A stretch of 64,000 nucleotides of DNA, taken from positions 716,967 to 780,966 of the forward strand of contig NZ_FMAR01000001.1 in the NCBI RefSeq assembly GCF_900094705.1, read 5' to 3'. The position numbers and the translations under genes were made by a program. The DNA comes from Chitinophaga costaii (lineage in GTDB: Bacteria; Bacteroidota; Bacteroidia; Chitinophagales; Chitinophagaceae). Numbering within the stretch: position 1 is the stretch's first letter; every line of letters begins with the position of its first letter. The notes under the pieces are model-generated. The model was given only the letters and a program-made list of their open reading frames with translations. It was not told where the DNA came from and did no database searches. Of the stretch, positions 25,950-34,815 are shown in pieces.

Positions 25950-26720
25950 GAAAATGAAAGTAAAATAAACAAGCTTTTCTCTCTACAACCCGCTGGCGTT
26001 GTACTTCAGTCTGATTGGCTTGTTAAACAAGGCTATAGCCATGATTTACAACAGCGTTACAAGAAAAGTAATTGGCTCCGTTCTATAGGCACAGGGGCAG
26101 TGGTTCGTACCAATGACCAAGTGGGTTATGAGGGAGCCATTTACGCCATACAGGTGCAAAGCAGTGCATCTATTCACCCAGGGGCGCGGACTGCGCTTTC
26201 CTTACTTGGGAAAGCCCACTATTTAGAGTTCTCCCAACAACGTGTCGTACTCTTTGGAAGTAATATTGAGAAATTGCCGACCTGGTTTAAGAAAAGAGAC
26301 TGGCAAGTAAAAATTGAATTCCATCAAACGTCCTTCCTCCCCTCGGAACTTGGACTAACCACGGTGGAGTCTAAAAATCTACCAATAAAGGTGTCAGGGC
26401 CAGCCAGGGCTATCTTGGAATGTTTGTACCTAGCCCCTCAAAAACAAGATTTAATAGAATGCTACGAATTAATGGAAGGCCTGAACAACCTTTCCCCACA
26501 ACGAGTTCAAATGCTGCTCGAAGCCTGTCAATCCATCAAAGTCAAGCGATTATTCTTGTACATGGCAGAGAAAGCGATGCATCAATGGTTCAACTATTTA
26601 AACCTTGAAAAAATAGACTTAGGAAGCGGAACGCGCAGTATTGTTAAAAACGGAGCATACATAGACAAATACAAAATTACTGTCCCCAAAGAATTAGAGC
26701 AAGATGCAAGCAACATATAA
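25941..26720 (+). CDS. abiEi: AbiEi-type antitoxin (type IV toxin-antitoxin system)
   Basis: A 259-residue protein starting MSTENESKINKLFSLQPAGV. The N-terminal winged-helix region has VVLQSDWLVKQGYSHDLQQR and YKKSNWLRSIGTGAVVR, typical of AbiEi; the larger C-terminal domain carries GPARAILECLYLAPQ. In known systems AbiEi neutralises AbiEii without stable binding and represses the operon. It overlaps the toxin gene by 17 bases. Together they give phage abortive infection in lactococci and streptococci; the same role here is inferred. Confidence 0.85.
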   Translation: MSTENESKINKLFSLQPAGVVLQSDWLVKQGYSHDLQQRYKKSNWLRSIGTGAVVRTNDQVGYEGAIYAIQVQSSASIHPGARTALSLLGKAHYLEFSQQRVVLFGSNIEKLPTWFKKRDWQVKIEFHQTSFLPSELGLTTVESKNLPIKVSGPARAILECLYLAPQKQDLIECYELMEGLNNLSPQRVQMLLEACQSIKVKRLFLYMAEKAMHQWFNYLNLEKIDLGSGTRSIVKNGAYIDKYKITVPKELEQDASNI

Positions 26721-27606
26721 AAAACAGGTTAGCCTTTTATTGAGCGTACTGCCAGAGGTGGCAAAAGAAGAATGCTTTGCCCTACATGGCGGTACGGCGA
26801 TCAATCTTTTTGTACACAATATGCCTCGCCTGTCGGTTGACATTGATCTTACTTATTTGCCAATTGAAGATCGTCCAACGTCAGTAACCGCGATATCAGA
26901 AGCATTAGAAAGAATTAAGGCTAGCATTGAGCGAGCCATTCCCCGCGCAACGGTGACTCATCGCAAAGATGCCGCAAAACTGTTGGTGTCTGTTAACGGT
27001 GCAGACGTGAAACTGGAAGTGAATTTAACCAATCGCGGAGCTATAGCGGCACCGCGGCAAATGCCATTATGCGCAAAAGCCCAGGCGGAATTTGAGACGT
27101 TCTTTGTAATGCCCGTGGTATCGCAAGGCCAGCTTTATGGCGGCAAAATAGTTGCTGCACTGGATCGCCAACATCCCCGCGATCTTTTCGATATAAAAAA
27201 CCTCTTGGCGACCGAAGGGATAACAAAGGAGATCAAAGAGGGTTTTATACATTACCTACTGTGCAGTGACAGGCCGATTGGCGAGGTTATCAAGCCGAAT
27301 TTCCAAGACCATACAACGACAATGGACAATCACTTTACTGGTATGACGGATGAAGTATTTGACTATGCCGAATACGAGCAGACACGTGAACAATTGATCC
27401 AAATACTTCATGACAGTTTAACAGAGCAAGACAAAGAGTTTATTTTGAGCGTGAAAAACGTCACTCCGAATTGGGGGATATACGATTTTGAACGCTTTCC
27501 CGGGATAAAATGGAAGCTACAAAATCTTGAAAAAATGAAAGATAAAACACCAGAAAAACATCAAGCCGCTTATAATGCCTTAGAAGAAAAGCTCAAAAAG
27601 AAATAG
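26704..27606 (+). CDS. abiEii: AbiEii-type nucleotidyltransferase toxin
   Basis: A 300-residue nucleotidyltransferase of the AbiEii/DUF1814 family. ALHGGTAINLFVHNMPRLSV then DIDL gives the GG-T and D-x-D metal motif (G29, G30, T31; D46 and D48). VKLEVNLTNRG and HPRDLFDIKNLL match later family motifs. AbiEii/MenT-type enzymes are thought to transfer nucleotides to an essential RNA such as tRNA. All catalytic residues are present, so it should be active when freed from the antitoxin. Confidence 0.87.
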   Translation: MQATYKKQVSLLLSVLPEVAKEECFALHGGTAINLFVHNMPRLSVDIDLTYLPIEDRPTSVTAISEALERIKASIERAIPRATVTHRKDAAKLLVSVNGADVKLEVNLTNRGAIAAPRQMPLCAKAQAEFETFFVMPVVSQGQLYGGKIVAALDRQHPRDLFDIKNLLATEGITKEIKEGFIHYLLCSDRPIGEVIKPNFQDHTTTMDNHFTGMTDEVFDYAEYEQTREQLIQILHDSLTEQDKEFILSVKNVTPNWGIYDFERFPGIKWKLQNLEKMKDKTPEKHQAAYNALEEKLKKK

Positions 27607-27936
27607 TATTGATACTATGGATAGAACTTATTTACAAAAGAAAATAAACTTGCCCCTGAAAAGACGCGACCATATCTCGACCAAAAGAAAAAAGGCTCCG
27701 TGAATTACTTCACAAAGCCTTGATTATCAAGTAGCCAGAACCGTAAAATTATCTAACCGTTCTGTCCAGGATTTTTTGCTTTTTTGTGAATTAGTAGCCT
27801 GATTGTCGCCGCGTCAAACACCGCTCAAGGTACTATCGAAATTCCACAATCCTGTTTAGTGACGTTAGATGGCATAATTTGGCATTTGATAACGCATTGG
27901 ATCAAAGTATGTTCGGTCTCTAGTTAAGGAGAGGTA
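27607..27936. other. Convergent intergenic stretch after abiEii
   Basis: Contains an imperfect hairpin at 27691-27720 (AAGGCT..GTGAA/TTCAC..AGCCTT) that can end either convergent gene, and the right copy of the abiE-flanking repeat. No gene seen. Confidence 0.55.
27706..27780 (+). repeat. Flanking repeat, right copy (abiE)
   Basis: CTTCACAAAGCCTT...AGTAGCCAG...AAATTATCTAACCGTTCTGT then CCAGGATTT. Same motif order as 25725-25800 with many substitutions. The two copies bracket the AbiE operon. Confidence 0.4.
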
Positions 27937-30138
27937 TCATGTCATTGTATTTGCATGGCAAATAGCCAGTCTTATCTCAAAAAAAGAAAATGTATCTCCA
28001 AAGTGCTCCCGGATCTTATATACATCGCCACCAAAAACCATAATTGCTTCGCTTATTGTATCTAGTTTCTCTGCATTGAGTATTTTGTCTACTGAAATCA
28101 GCCCTTTTTGAGCTACATCGAGCACGTGAGTTTCTATAGTACTGATGGCAAGATTTCTAATCGATGCAATTTCGACGACTGTTTTTCCTGATTGTATCAT
28201 TTCGAGGGTATCTTTAATGCTCTTGTTTAATGATGCCCCTCTTTTAGACTTTGGTTTTATATCGAAAGAAGTGTCCGATTTAATCTCCTTCTCTTTTATG
28301 GCATTTATCAATTGAATGACCAGAACACCAGTAGCTAGCTGTCGCATGATTTCAACTGAACGGTTCATTTCTTCACCCTTTTCTCGCAATAAACCATTTA
28401 ATTTTTCCCAATAGGTTTTCGTAAACTGGTCTGTCTTTTTATTTGAAATCGTGTCTGCAGTCCCGGAGAATGGTGATAAACATTTCTCGTCAATCTTACT
28501 GGCAAAATATGTGCGAGCAGCGACAAAACGGTCATTTAAGTAAGTGAGTTCGCGGTTATGTTGGATAGCATCATTTATTTCAAGTTCAAAGCGCATGACA
28601 ACTTGCTGCAAGGCTTCTAACTCACCCAATATATTAGCAAAACATGTTAGTGACTTAGCATCGACTTTTTGCTTAAAAGTTTCGGGGCGCGCAAAAAGAT
28701 CTTGAAGCATGTGAATTGCCGGCTTTAATGAAAATCCTTCCAATATCCTATTAAAGAGAAAACTCCTTTGGCCATCTGATAGTAAGCATTCAAGTTCATG
28801 TTTAGTCATTGGCGCATAGAAGGACAAAACGCTCTTATTTGCCTGAATACTCTCTCTTGTGATTTGCGATTGTAAAAACAACCCTTTCAAGCTTCTGACG
28901 CGGCTAAGAGCTACGTAAACCTGTCCAGCCTCAAACGAACTTGCTGCATCAATGATGGCGTGTTCAAAAGTAAGGCCTTGACTTTTGTGGATTGTGATCG
29001 CCCAGGCCAATTTTATAGGATAGTGTACAAAAGCCCCAACAGGAATAAGTGTCACGGTATTTTTGTCTTCAGAAGTACTATAGTCGTATGCATACCACGT
29101 GTATTTTTCAACAGTTAATTCAACTTCATCAGGAAAAACAACCTTTATCTCATCCTGGGTGATATGGCTTATTTTGCCAACTTTTCCGTTAAAATAACGA
29201 CGTGTTTCACCAGCATCATTTTTTATAAACATTACCTGTGCTCCCTTCTTTAACTTTAAGATGGGATCAATTGGGAGCATACTGTCTTTGAAGTCACCAG
29301 TTACGGTTCCATTAAATATATATTCTGGACCGGCTAGCGCATTAAGCCTTTCAACATTAACAGCCTGGGCCGTCACGTTGTGTGATGCAATCGTAATGCT
29401 GTCATCAGGTTTATCAGACGAAATACTCAGTTGGCGTGTATTAAGTAAAGAAAGTGCTTCGTCGGTTATTGCATTATTTCTTATTTGATCAAGTATCTGA
29501 ATGAACTCATTGTCTGACTGACGGTATACTTGCTGAAATTCTATTTGAACTAGCTGGCCGCTATTAAATACTGTTGCACTGAAAAAGAACTGTGAAGTGT
29601 AGAATTCACTATAGAGTTGTATGTCTTCATTTCTAAGAACGGGTGGGAGTTGAAACAAGTCACCTATAAATACCATCTGTGTACCGCCAAATGGATGATC
29701 GTTGTCTCTAACATGGCGTAATATCCGATCCAATAAATCAACCTGATCACTTCGCACCATTGAAATCTCATCAATAATGATTAGTTCCAAGTCTTTGATA
29801 AGCATTTTTTTGGCAATTGAATAATTAAGATTCTTGACAATGTCAGCTATGTTGTAGAAATCAGTTTTATTGACACTGTTTTCTCCCGGCAGGAAAAAAC
29901 CTGGAGGAACCTGAAAAAAGGAGTTTATAGTTGAACCTTGCGCATTGATTGCAGCTATGCCCGTGGGGGCGAGAACTACATGACGTTTAGTTGTTTGCTC
30001 TCTAACCGATTTGAGAAACGTAGTTTTCCCTGTGCCTGCCTTGCCTGTTACAAATAAATTACAGTTTGTAGTCTCAATAAACGAGGCTGTGAGGGACTGT
30101 ATCTCATTGTTGCTAAATCCAATATTTACATTCCTCAT
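27937..30138 (-). CDS. PIF1/RecD-like superfamily 1B helicase with C-terminal HTH
   Basis: A 733-residue DNA helicase. Walker A VTGKAGTGKTTFL (residues 31-43), LAPTGIAAINAQGSTINSFF (motif Ia), LIIIDEISMVRSDQVDLLDR (Walker B), GGTQMVFIGDLFQLPPVL (motif III), QVYRQ (IV), and AITIHKSQGLTFEHAIIDAA and YVALSRVRSLKGLFL (V and VI). The C-terminus (GASLNKSIKDTLEMIQSGKT on) is a helix-turn-helix tail found on bacterial PIF1-like helicases. It is transcribed divergently from the Argonaute operon, 115 bases away, and may supply unwound DNA to that system; this link is inferred from position. Confidence 0.88.
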   Translation of the reverse strand: MRNVNIGFSNNEIQSLTASFIETTNCNLFVTGKAGTGKTTFLKSVREQTTKRHVVLAPTGIAAINAQGSTINSFFQVPPGFFLPGENSVNKTDFYNIADIVKNLNYSIAKKMLIKDLELIIIDEISMVRSDQVDLLDRILRHVRDNDHPFGGTQMVFIGDLFQLPPVLRNEDIQLYSEFYTSQFFFSATVFNSGQLVQIEFQQVYRQSDNEFIQILDQIRNNAITDEALSLLNTRQLSISSDKPDDSITIASHNVTAQAVNVERLNALAGPEYIFNGTVTGDFKDSMLPIDPILKLKKGAQVMFIKNDAGETRRYFNGKVGKISHITQDEIKVVFPDEVELTVEKYTWYAYDYSTSEDKNTVTLIPVGAFVHYPIKLAWAITIHKSQGLTFEHAIIDAASSFEAGQVYVALSRVRSLKGLFLQSQITRESIQANKSVLSFYAPMTKHELECLLSDGQRSFLFNRILEGFSLKPAIHMLQDLFARPETFKQKVDAKSLTCFANILGELEALQQVVMRFELEINDAIQHNRELTYLNDRFVAARTYFASKIDEKCLSPFSGTADTISNKKTDQFTKTYWEKLNGLLREKGEEMNRSVEIMRQLATGVLVIQLINAIKEKEIKSDTSFDIKPKSKRGASLNKSIKDTLEMIQSGKTVVEIASIRNLAISTIETHVLDVAQKGLISVDKILNAEKLDTISEAIMVFGGDVYKIREHFGDTFSFFEIRLAICHANTMT

Positions 30139-30253
30139 TATTATAAAATTTTATCTTTAATATGAATATCAATTAGTTATGAAGACAGTAAATGCTGCCC
30201 GTATTATTTTGCTAAATTAGTGTAACCTGATTGCATTATATATAATAGAGGTA

Positions 30254-30850
30254 ATGGAAAGCTATAAAGAAATAATAGAATTATTAAAGGGGCAGCATCC
30301 GTCGGGGCTAGCAAAGTTGTACCAAGGATACGGCAGAGCGTTTTATTCCTATTGCATTCAAAAATGGAATCTTTCGGAAGATGAGGCTTGGGAAGTTGTC
30401 TATCGTACTTTGGAGACGCTGGTATTAAAGATTGGGAATTATGACCTCTTAACGCAGGTAGATTTTGATCGGTTTGTTTACAGGGTGCTGATCAATTTTT
30501 TGCGTCAAGAATATAGGTCGAAAAAGCAAAAGGAGACTGGTCAAGTTGTATACGTAGATTTTAGTGCAGAAAGTGGGAGCAATGAAGGGTTCGCAAATTA
30601 CTTGAATCGTGATGCGATACATTCTTATTATAATCAAGAAGGTTCAGAACATCCACAACTGACCAGTTTAAAAAATGCATTGGAATCGATGGAACAGACA
30701 GATAAAGACCTGTTATTATTGCGTGCTCAAAATTATTCGTATGACGAAATCGCGAAGCTCTTAGGGATCGACAATAATCAATTAAAGGTAAAGCATCATC
30801 GAGCAAAAAAGAAGCTCGTTGAAATTCTAAATGGACAATCAAATTATTAA
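30254..30850 (+). CDS. Sigma-70 family (ECF-like) sigma factor
   Basis: A 198-residue protein starting MESYKEIIELLKGQHPSGLA. Region 2 spans about residues 20-90 (LYQGYGRAFYSYCIQKW, EAWEVVYRTLETLVL, RFVYRVLINFLRQEYRSKKQ). Region 4 spans about 135-190 (LESMEQTDKDLLLLRAQNYS, YDEIAKLLGIDNNQLKVKHH with the recognition helix). The layout is that of an extracytoplasmic-function sigma factor. It is the first gene of the Argonaute operon, 3 bases before the next gene. A dedicated sigma factor leading an Argonaute operon is unusual and may drive the operon or a phage-response regulon. Confidence 0.85.
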   Translation: MESYKEIIELLKGQHPSGLAKLYQGYGRAFYSYCIQKWNLSEDEAWEVVYRTLETLVLKIGNYDLLTQVDFDRFVYRVLINFLRQEYRSKKQKETGQVVYVDFSAESGSNEGFANYLNRDAIHSYYNQEGSEHPQLTSLKNALESMEQTDKDLLLLRAQNYSYDEIAKLLGIDNNQLKVKHHRAKKKLVEILNGQSNY

Positions 30851-30853
30851 ATC

Positions 30854-31444
30854 ATGGAAAGAGATAATATAGAAATATTAGATGAAGCATTGAGAATATT
30901 AGCTCTTGAGAGGGCTGGCAACACCGAACATGCTGATCAAGAAATGTCACTGATTCTTTCTAACGATTCTTTGTTGGACATGCCGCCAGCAAAAGAAGAA
31001 ATGCTCTTTGTCGCCTTGAATGGCATAGTAACTACGCCCTCTTTAGGTCAGGTCATTCAGGAAAAGTTACAGCAGCTGAATATGACATCCGCAGAGTTAT
31101 CAGACATAGTCAAATTGCCTGTTCAGACTGTCGACAAACTTGTATCAGACGATTTGTATACTAATAATGTTCCAATTGTTTTATTCAAAAATCTTTTAAA
31201 CTACTTAAATATCAAATTTGCGGCTGCGGAGAAGTGTATTCACAAAACATTCGAGTTGTTGCAAAGCAAAGTTTTCAATCATGATGTCAATATTGCGTTA
31301 GCACCAGCTTTCCGAAGCAGTTTATATACTCCAAAGTCTATTGCAGTTCCTTCTCAAAGAGCTACAGATGGCAAGGAGCTTTTTGAAAACAGCGAGGCTA
31401 TGGAGAAATATTTGAACAGATTGCGTGAATTATTGAATGATTAA
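30854..31444 (+). CDS. Small regulator-like protein, unknown family
   Basis: A 196-residue soluble protein, MERDNIEILDEALRILALER on. Residues about 57-115 (LGQVIQEKLQQLNMTSAELS, DIVKLPVQTVDKLVSD, VPIVLFKNLLNYLNIKF) read like an XRE-type helix-turn-helix. The rest is helical and I do not recognise it. It lies 3 bases after the sigma factor and 3 before the nuclease gene. The position after a sigma factor suggests an anti-sigma or co-regulator, but there is no membrane segment and no zinc-binding anti-sigma motif. Confidence 0.7.
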   Translation: MERDNIEILDEALRILALERAGNTEHADQEMSLILSNDSLLDMPPAKEEMLFVALNGIVTTPSLGQVIQEKLQQLNMTSAELSDIVKLPVQTVDKLVSDDLYTNNVPIVLFKNLLNYLNIKFAAAEKCIHKTFELLQSKVFNHDVNIALAPAFRSSLYTPKSIAVPSQRATDGKELFENSEAMEKYLNRLRELLND

Positions 31445-31447
31445 CTT

Positions 31448-32458
31448 ATGTCTGGAACTATCAACTGGTCTTATAGTACCGTCAACACTCTCCGGCAATG
31501 CAATAGGAAGTTCTACTTTGCTTCATTGCTAGCTACTCATGGCCGCAAAAATCCGCTCAGAAGAAAGGCATATGAGTTGAAAAGCATGCAGAATCTAAAA
31601 ATGTGGGCTGGCAGTGTTGTGGACAAATTTATGGAAATAGTGATTATACCTGCTATTACCAATAAAGAGGATTTATTCTTTGACCGGTTGGCAGACAGAG
31701 CCGTAAAAATGGCTGAAGAACAATTCAAGTATTCTAAATTCGGATTTTATAAAGACCCTTCTCAAAAAAAGGGGGATGCAAATAGTACCTTTTGTATTTT
31801 GGACATACATGAAATCAAGGCACCTTATACGGAAGAGGAACTTGCCTCATGTTATGCAACTATACACCAAGCGATACTTCGACTACCGGAAATACGCCTG
31901 CCAGATGGCTCCTTGTTGATCGACTATCTAAAGGCGGCAAACAGTCTTACACCAAATGTAAACAATTGGCTTGTTCAAATTGCGAAAGCTAGGTTGAAAC
32001 CTCAGATAGATTTGTTGGGCATGTATAATTGGAAACCTATTATCATAGATTGGAAACTCTCCGCTAGTCATGTTTCTGATTACTCTCGTCAACTAGTTAT
32101 TTGCGGCATTGCGGTTTATTTGAAACGATTAGAGAACCCGGAAAAAAAGCCGTGGACTCATGAGGACATCAAGCTATATGAGGTAAACTTGTTAAAGGGT
32201 ATAGTCAAACAACATGAGTTCACAGAAGACAAAGTAAATGACCTTATCAATTTTATAAACCTTACCAGCAGCGATATTCAATTATTGATAGGCAGCGAGG
32301 GATCTGAAGCTGTAATAGAGGATTTCGAATTGACAGATGACGAAGGGCATTGCAAGAACTGCAATTTCCAAGGTCTTTGTTCTTACTTACTAATTAATAA
32401 CAATCAATACGATGAGAAATCATACATTGAATCTATTCAAGGTAAACAACTTATCTGA
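31448..32458 (+). CDS. Cas4/AddB-like Fe-S PD-(D/E)XK nuclease
   Basis: A 336-residue nuclease. The catalytic core PQIDLLG (D188) and IIIDWKLS (D201-x-K203) is the PD-(D/E)XK signature, with YSRQL a little downstream as motif QxxxY-like. C18 in TLRQCNRKFYF plus C302, C305 and C311 in HCKNCNFQGLC form the four-cysteine pattern of the Cas4 and AddB iron-sulfur cluster. The region 50-180 is family-specific. Its 3' end overlaps the Argonaute start by 47 bases. Such nucleases trim or generate DNA ends; here it could supply guides or degrade targets. Confidence 0.83.
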   Translation: MSGTINWSYSTVNTLRQCNRKFYFASLLATHGRKNPLRRKAYELKSMQNLKMWAGSVVDKFMEIVIIPAITNKEDLFFDRLADRAVKMAEEQFKYSKFGFYKDPSQKKGDANSTFCILDIHEIKAPYTEEELASCYATIHQAILRLPEIRLPDGSLLIDYLKAANSLTPNVNNWLVQIAKARLKPQIDLLGMYNWKPIIIDWKLSASHVSDYSRQLVICGIAVYLKRLENPEKKPWTHEDIKLYEVNLLKGIVKQHEFTEDKVNDLINFINLTSSDIQLLIGSEGSEAVIEDFELTDDEGHCKNCNFQGLCSYLLINNNQYDEKSYIESIQGKQLI

Positions 32459-34805
32459 TTTGAACTTTTCATATAAGTTAGTGGAATTCAACCTTCCTTA
32501 TCTGGAAGGCCAGGAGGATCGGTTTAATAAACAACTTCAGAAGATTTCTCAACAAGTTGCCTTATTAAGTGGTGGGCCAGCAGCACTCATCAAGCGTGAA
32601 AACAGGTATTGGATAGCCATCCCTGCGGATAAAATCTTTGAAGAAACATCTATTAATGTGGTTCCATATAATATCAGAGTTTCTTTACTGCCAGATGTTT
32701 ATCAAGTCAACGCTTCTAGTATCGACAAGAATAATGTTGATGTTATTTACAAATTTCTTGATTTTGAAATTCGCAAACAACTCAGCAGAAACCTCAGAAT
32801 ATGGAAGCTCAACTCATCTCAGTTTTTTTTGAAGCAACCCATCGTGTCAAGAACAGATTCTATCATTGATATTTATGAAGGGTTCTCATATAAACTGGTT
32901 CTCTTGCATGGCTCCACTTTTTACATTTGTATTGATCTCAGCACTAAATATGTTGACAGACATGTTCTGTCGTATTATGTTAATACAGGGAATGTACAAA
33001 CCATTGGAAATAGTTTTAAGGGTAAACGTTTCCTTTACCTAAATGGTGATAATTGGTATGCTACAGAACTTGAAGGTTTCGGTGAAGACATTCAAAGTCA
33101 TGAATTCAATAATAATGGCGATAGTATCAGTGTTTATAATTATATTCTCAATAATGCCAGAACCCGTAAAGAAGATATTAAACGTGTTTTGAAGCCAAGT
33201 GATCTAACAATACTTTACAAGTATCCAGGAAGAACTATGGAACCCCATAGCGGCGCCTGTTCTCTGGCGAAAATGCTTTATTCGACGCAGGATAAAGAGG
33301 TGCAGTCATTACATAGATATTCTATAAAAGACCCTAATATACGTTTTGAGGCGATTGGCAAGTATATCAGAGAATATTTTCAAAACATACGGTATGGCAA
33401 TATTGCTTTAAAAATTAGCTTGAATCCGTTGGTTGAAAAAGTTCCAAACTTTAGCATGCCTGAACTTAAATATAATAACGACAGAACATTAAAGGCGGGA
33501 CACTATTCCAACGGAGCCAACACAACATTGCGCGAATTTGCCGGCGAAAGGAAACATCTACTCATCGAGAATGGCGTTATCAATAAGTCTATGTTCGATG
33601 AGCAGTTCTTGATTGTACCTGACTCTATGGATAGAAAGCTTGTAGAAGCATTTAAAAAGAACGCAGAGCACCAAATTAAAGCCCTGGCACCTGCTTTTAC
33701 TTCTTTTACGGTGATAAGATATCCAGTACGCGCTAATCAAGCTGCCACCTTTCAAATACAGGAAATTGAACATATTCTGAGAAGGCAAAATGCTTTAAAT
33801 GGCTTTGCATTATTTGTATTACCTGACATGACCTCTGAATCGCCAAGGTCTGCACGTAGTTTCCACGACTGTTTAAAGAACCAATTCTATCCTGATCTAA
33901 AAGTACAATGTGCATCAGCTTATAAAATAAATTCATTCTTTAGATCATTCCCAAATGCTGAAGCTCAAAATATGTTTGAATATAGAGTGCCGGAGGATAA
34001 GAAGCCTAAATTCAAGTCATACTTGACCAACCTCGTCCTAGAGCATCTTATTGTTAATAGAAAATGGCCTTATGCACTTTCAAAGAATCTACACTACGAC
34101 ATCTATATTGGTATAGACGTACATGATCGGTATGCCGGATTTACTTTCTTTTTCAAGAATGGTGAAAATATATTTTTCTTTCCCGAACAAGTACCATTAA
34201 AGAATCGTTCACAACGTTCCGAGAAGTTGAAGGCAAATCTTCTTAATAAGGTTATTTATGAAAAATTAAAAATGTTCATTCCTAAATTCTGTCCTACACC
34301 AAATGGTATTGTAATAATACGTGATGGACGAAGTTTTGGTGAGGAAAACAAAGCACTAAGTAGCGTGATTAGTAGTCTAGCGACAGACGGATTAGTTGAC
34401 CTTTCCCAAATTAAATATAGCGTTATTGATTTGCATAAGCAAAGCGCAGTACCGTTACGCATTGCATCGCACACCAACGGTTTCAATAAGCTCGAAAACC
34501 CTATAGCAGGTGCATTCAAGAAAATCAATGAAACTGAAGCTTTTTTATATAATACAGGGTTTCCATTTCAAATTAGGGGGTCAGCCAAACCACTGCACCT
34601 AACACAAATAGTCGGCAATACAGAATTTCCTAAAGTTATTGAAGATATCTTCTGCCAGAGTATCCTGGCCTTCTCTGCCCCCGACAGAAGCAACTCATTG
34701 CCAATTACAATCAAGTTAATCGATACTCTCTTGGAGCCTTTATCCGGAGCTATTGAGGGGGTTGAAGAAGAAGAGGAATTTGAAGATTCATTGGGAAACT
34801 ATTAA
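32412..34805 (+). CDS. Prokaryotic Argonaute (long, PIWI domain)
   Basis: A 797-residue Argonaute. N-terminal part MRNHTLNLFKVNNLSDLNFS fits the N domain; a MID-like region precedes the PIWI domain at about 440-560. PIWI: YIGIDVHDRYAGFTFFFKNG (D569), QRSEKLKANLL (E604 as glutamate finger), IVIIRDGRSFGEE (D638) and GSAKPLHLTQI (H729 as candidate fourth residue). D-E-D-H would be a slicing enzyme. The C-terminus bears an acidic tail, GVEEEEEFEDSLGNY, unlike the short hydrophobic end of many Argonautes. Start at 32412 keeps the N domain although it overlaps the nuclease gene; no later Met serves. No PAZ domain is certain. Defence against plasmids or phage is the family's usual role. Confidence 0.87.
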   Translation: MRNHTLNLFKVNNLSDLNFSYKLVEFNLPYLEGQEDRFNKQLQKISQQVALLSGGPAALIKRENRYWIAIPADKIFEETSINVVPYNIRVSLLPDVYQVNASSIDKNNVDVIYKFLDFEIRKQLSRNLRIWKLNSSQFFLKQPIVSRTDSIIDIYEGFSYKLVLLHGSTFYICIDLSTKYVDRHVLSYYVNTGNVQTIGNSFKGKRFLYLNGDNWYATELEGFGEDIQSHEFNNNGDSISVYNYILNNARTRKEDIKRVLKPSDLTILYKYPGRTMEPHSGACSLAKMLYSTQDKEVQSLHRYSIKDPNIRFEAIGKYIREYFQNIRYGNIALKISLNPLVEKVPNFSMPELKYNNDRTLKAGHYSNGANTTLREFAGERKHLLIENGVINKSMFDEQFLIVPDSMDRKLVEAFKKNAEHQIKALAPAFTSFTVIRYPVRANQAATFQIQEIEHILRRQNALNGFALFVLPDMTSESPRSARSFHDCLKNQFYPDLKVQCASAYKINSFFRSFPNAEAQNMFEYRVPEDKKPKFKSYLTNLVLEHLIVNRKWPYALSKNLHYDIYIGIDVHDRYAGFTFFFKNGENIFFFPEQVPLKNRSQRSEKLKANLLNKVIYEKLKMFIPKFCPTPNGIVIIRDGRSFGEENKALSSVISSLATDGLVDLSQIKYSVIDLHKQSAVPLRIASHTNGFNKLENPIAGAFKKINETEAFLYNTGFPFQIRGSAKPLHLTQIVGNTEFPKVIEDIFCQSILAFSAPDRSNSLPITIKLIDTLLEPLSGAIEGVEEEEEFEDSLGNY

Positions 34806-34815
34806 AACCATTACT

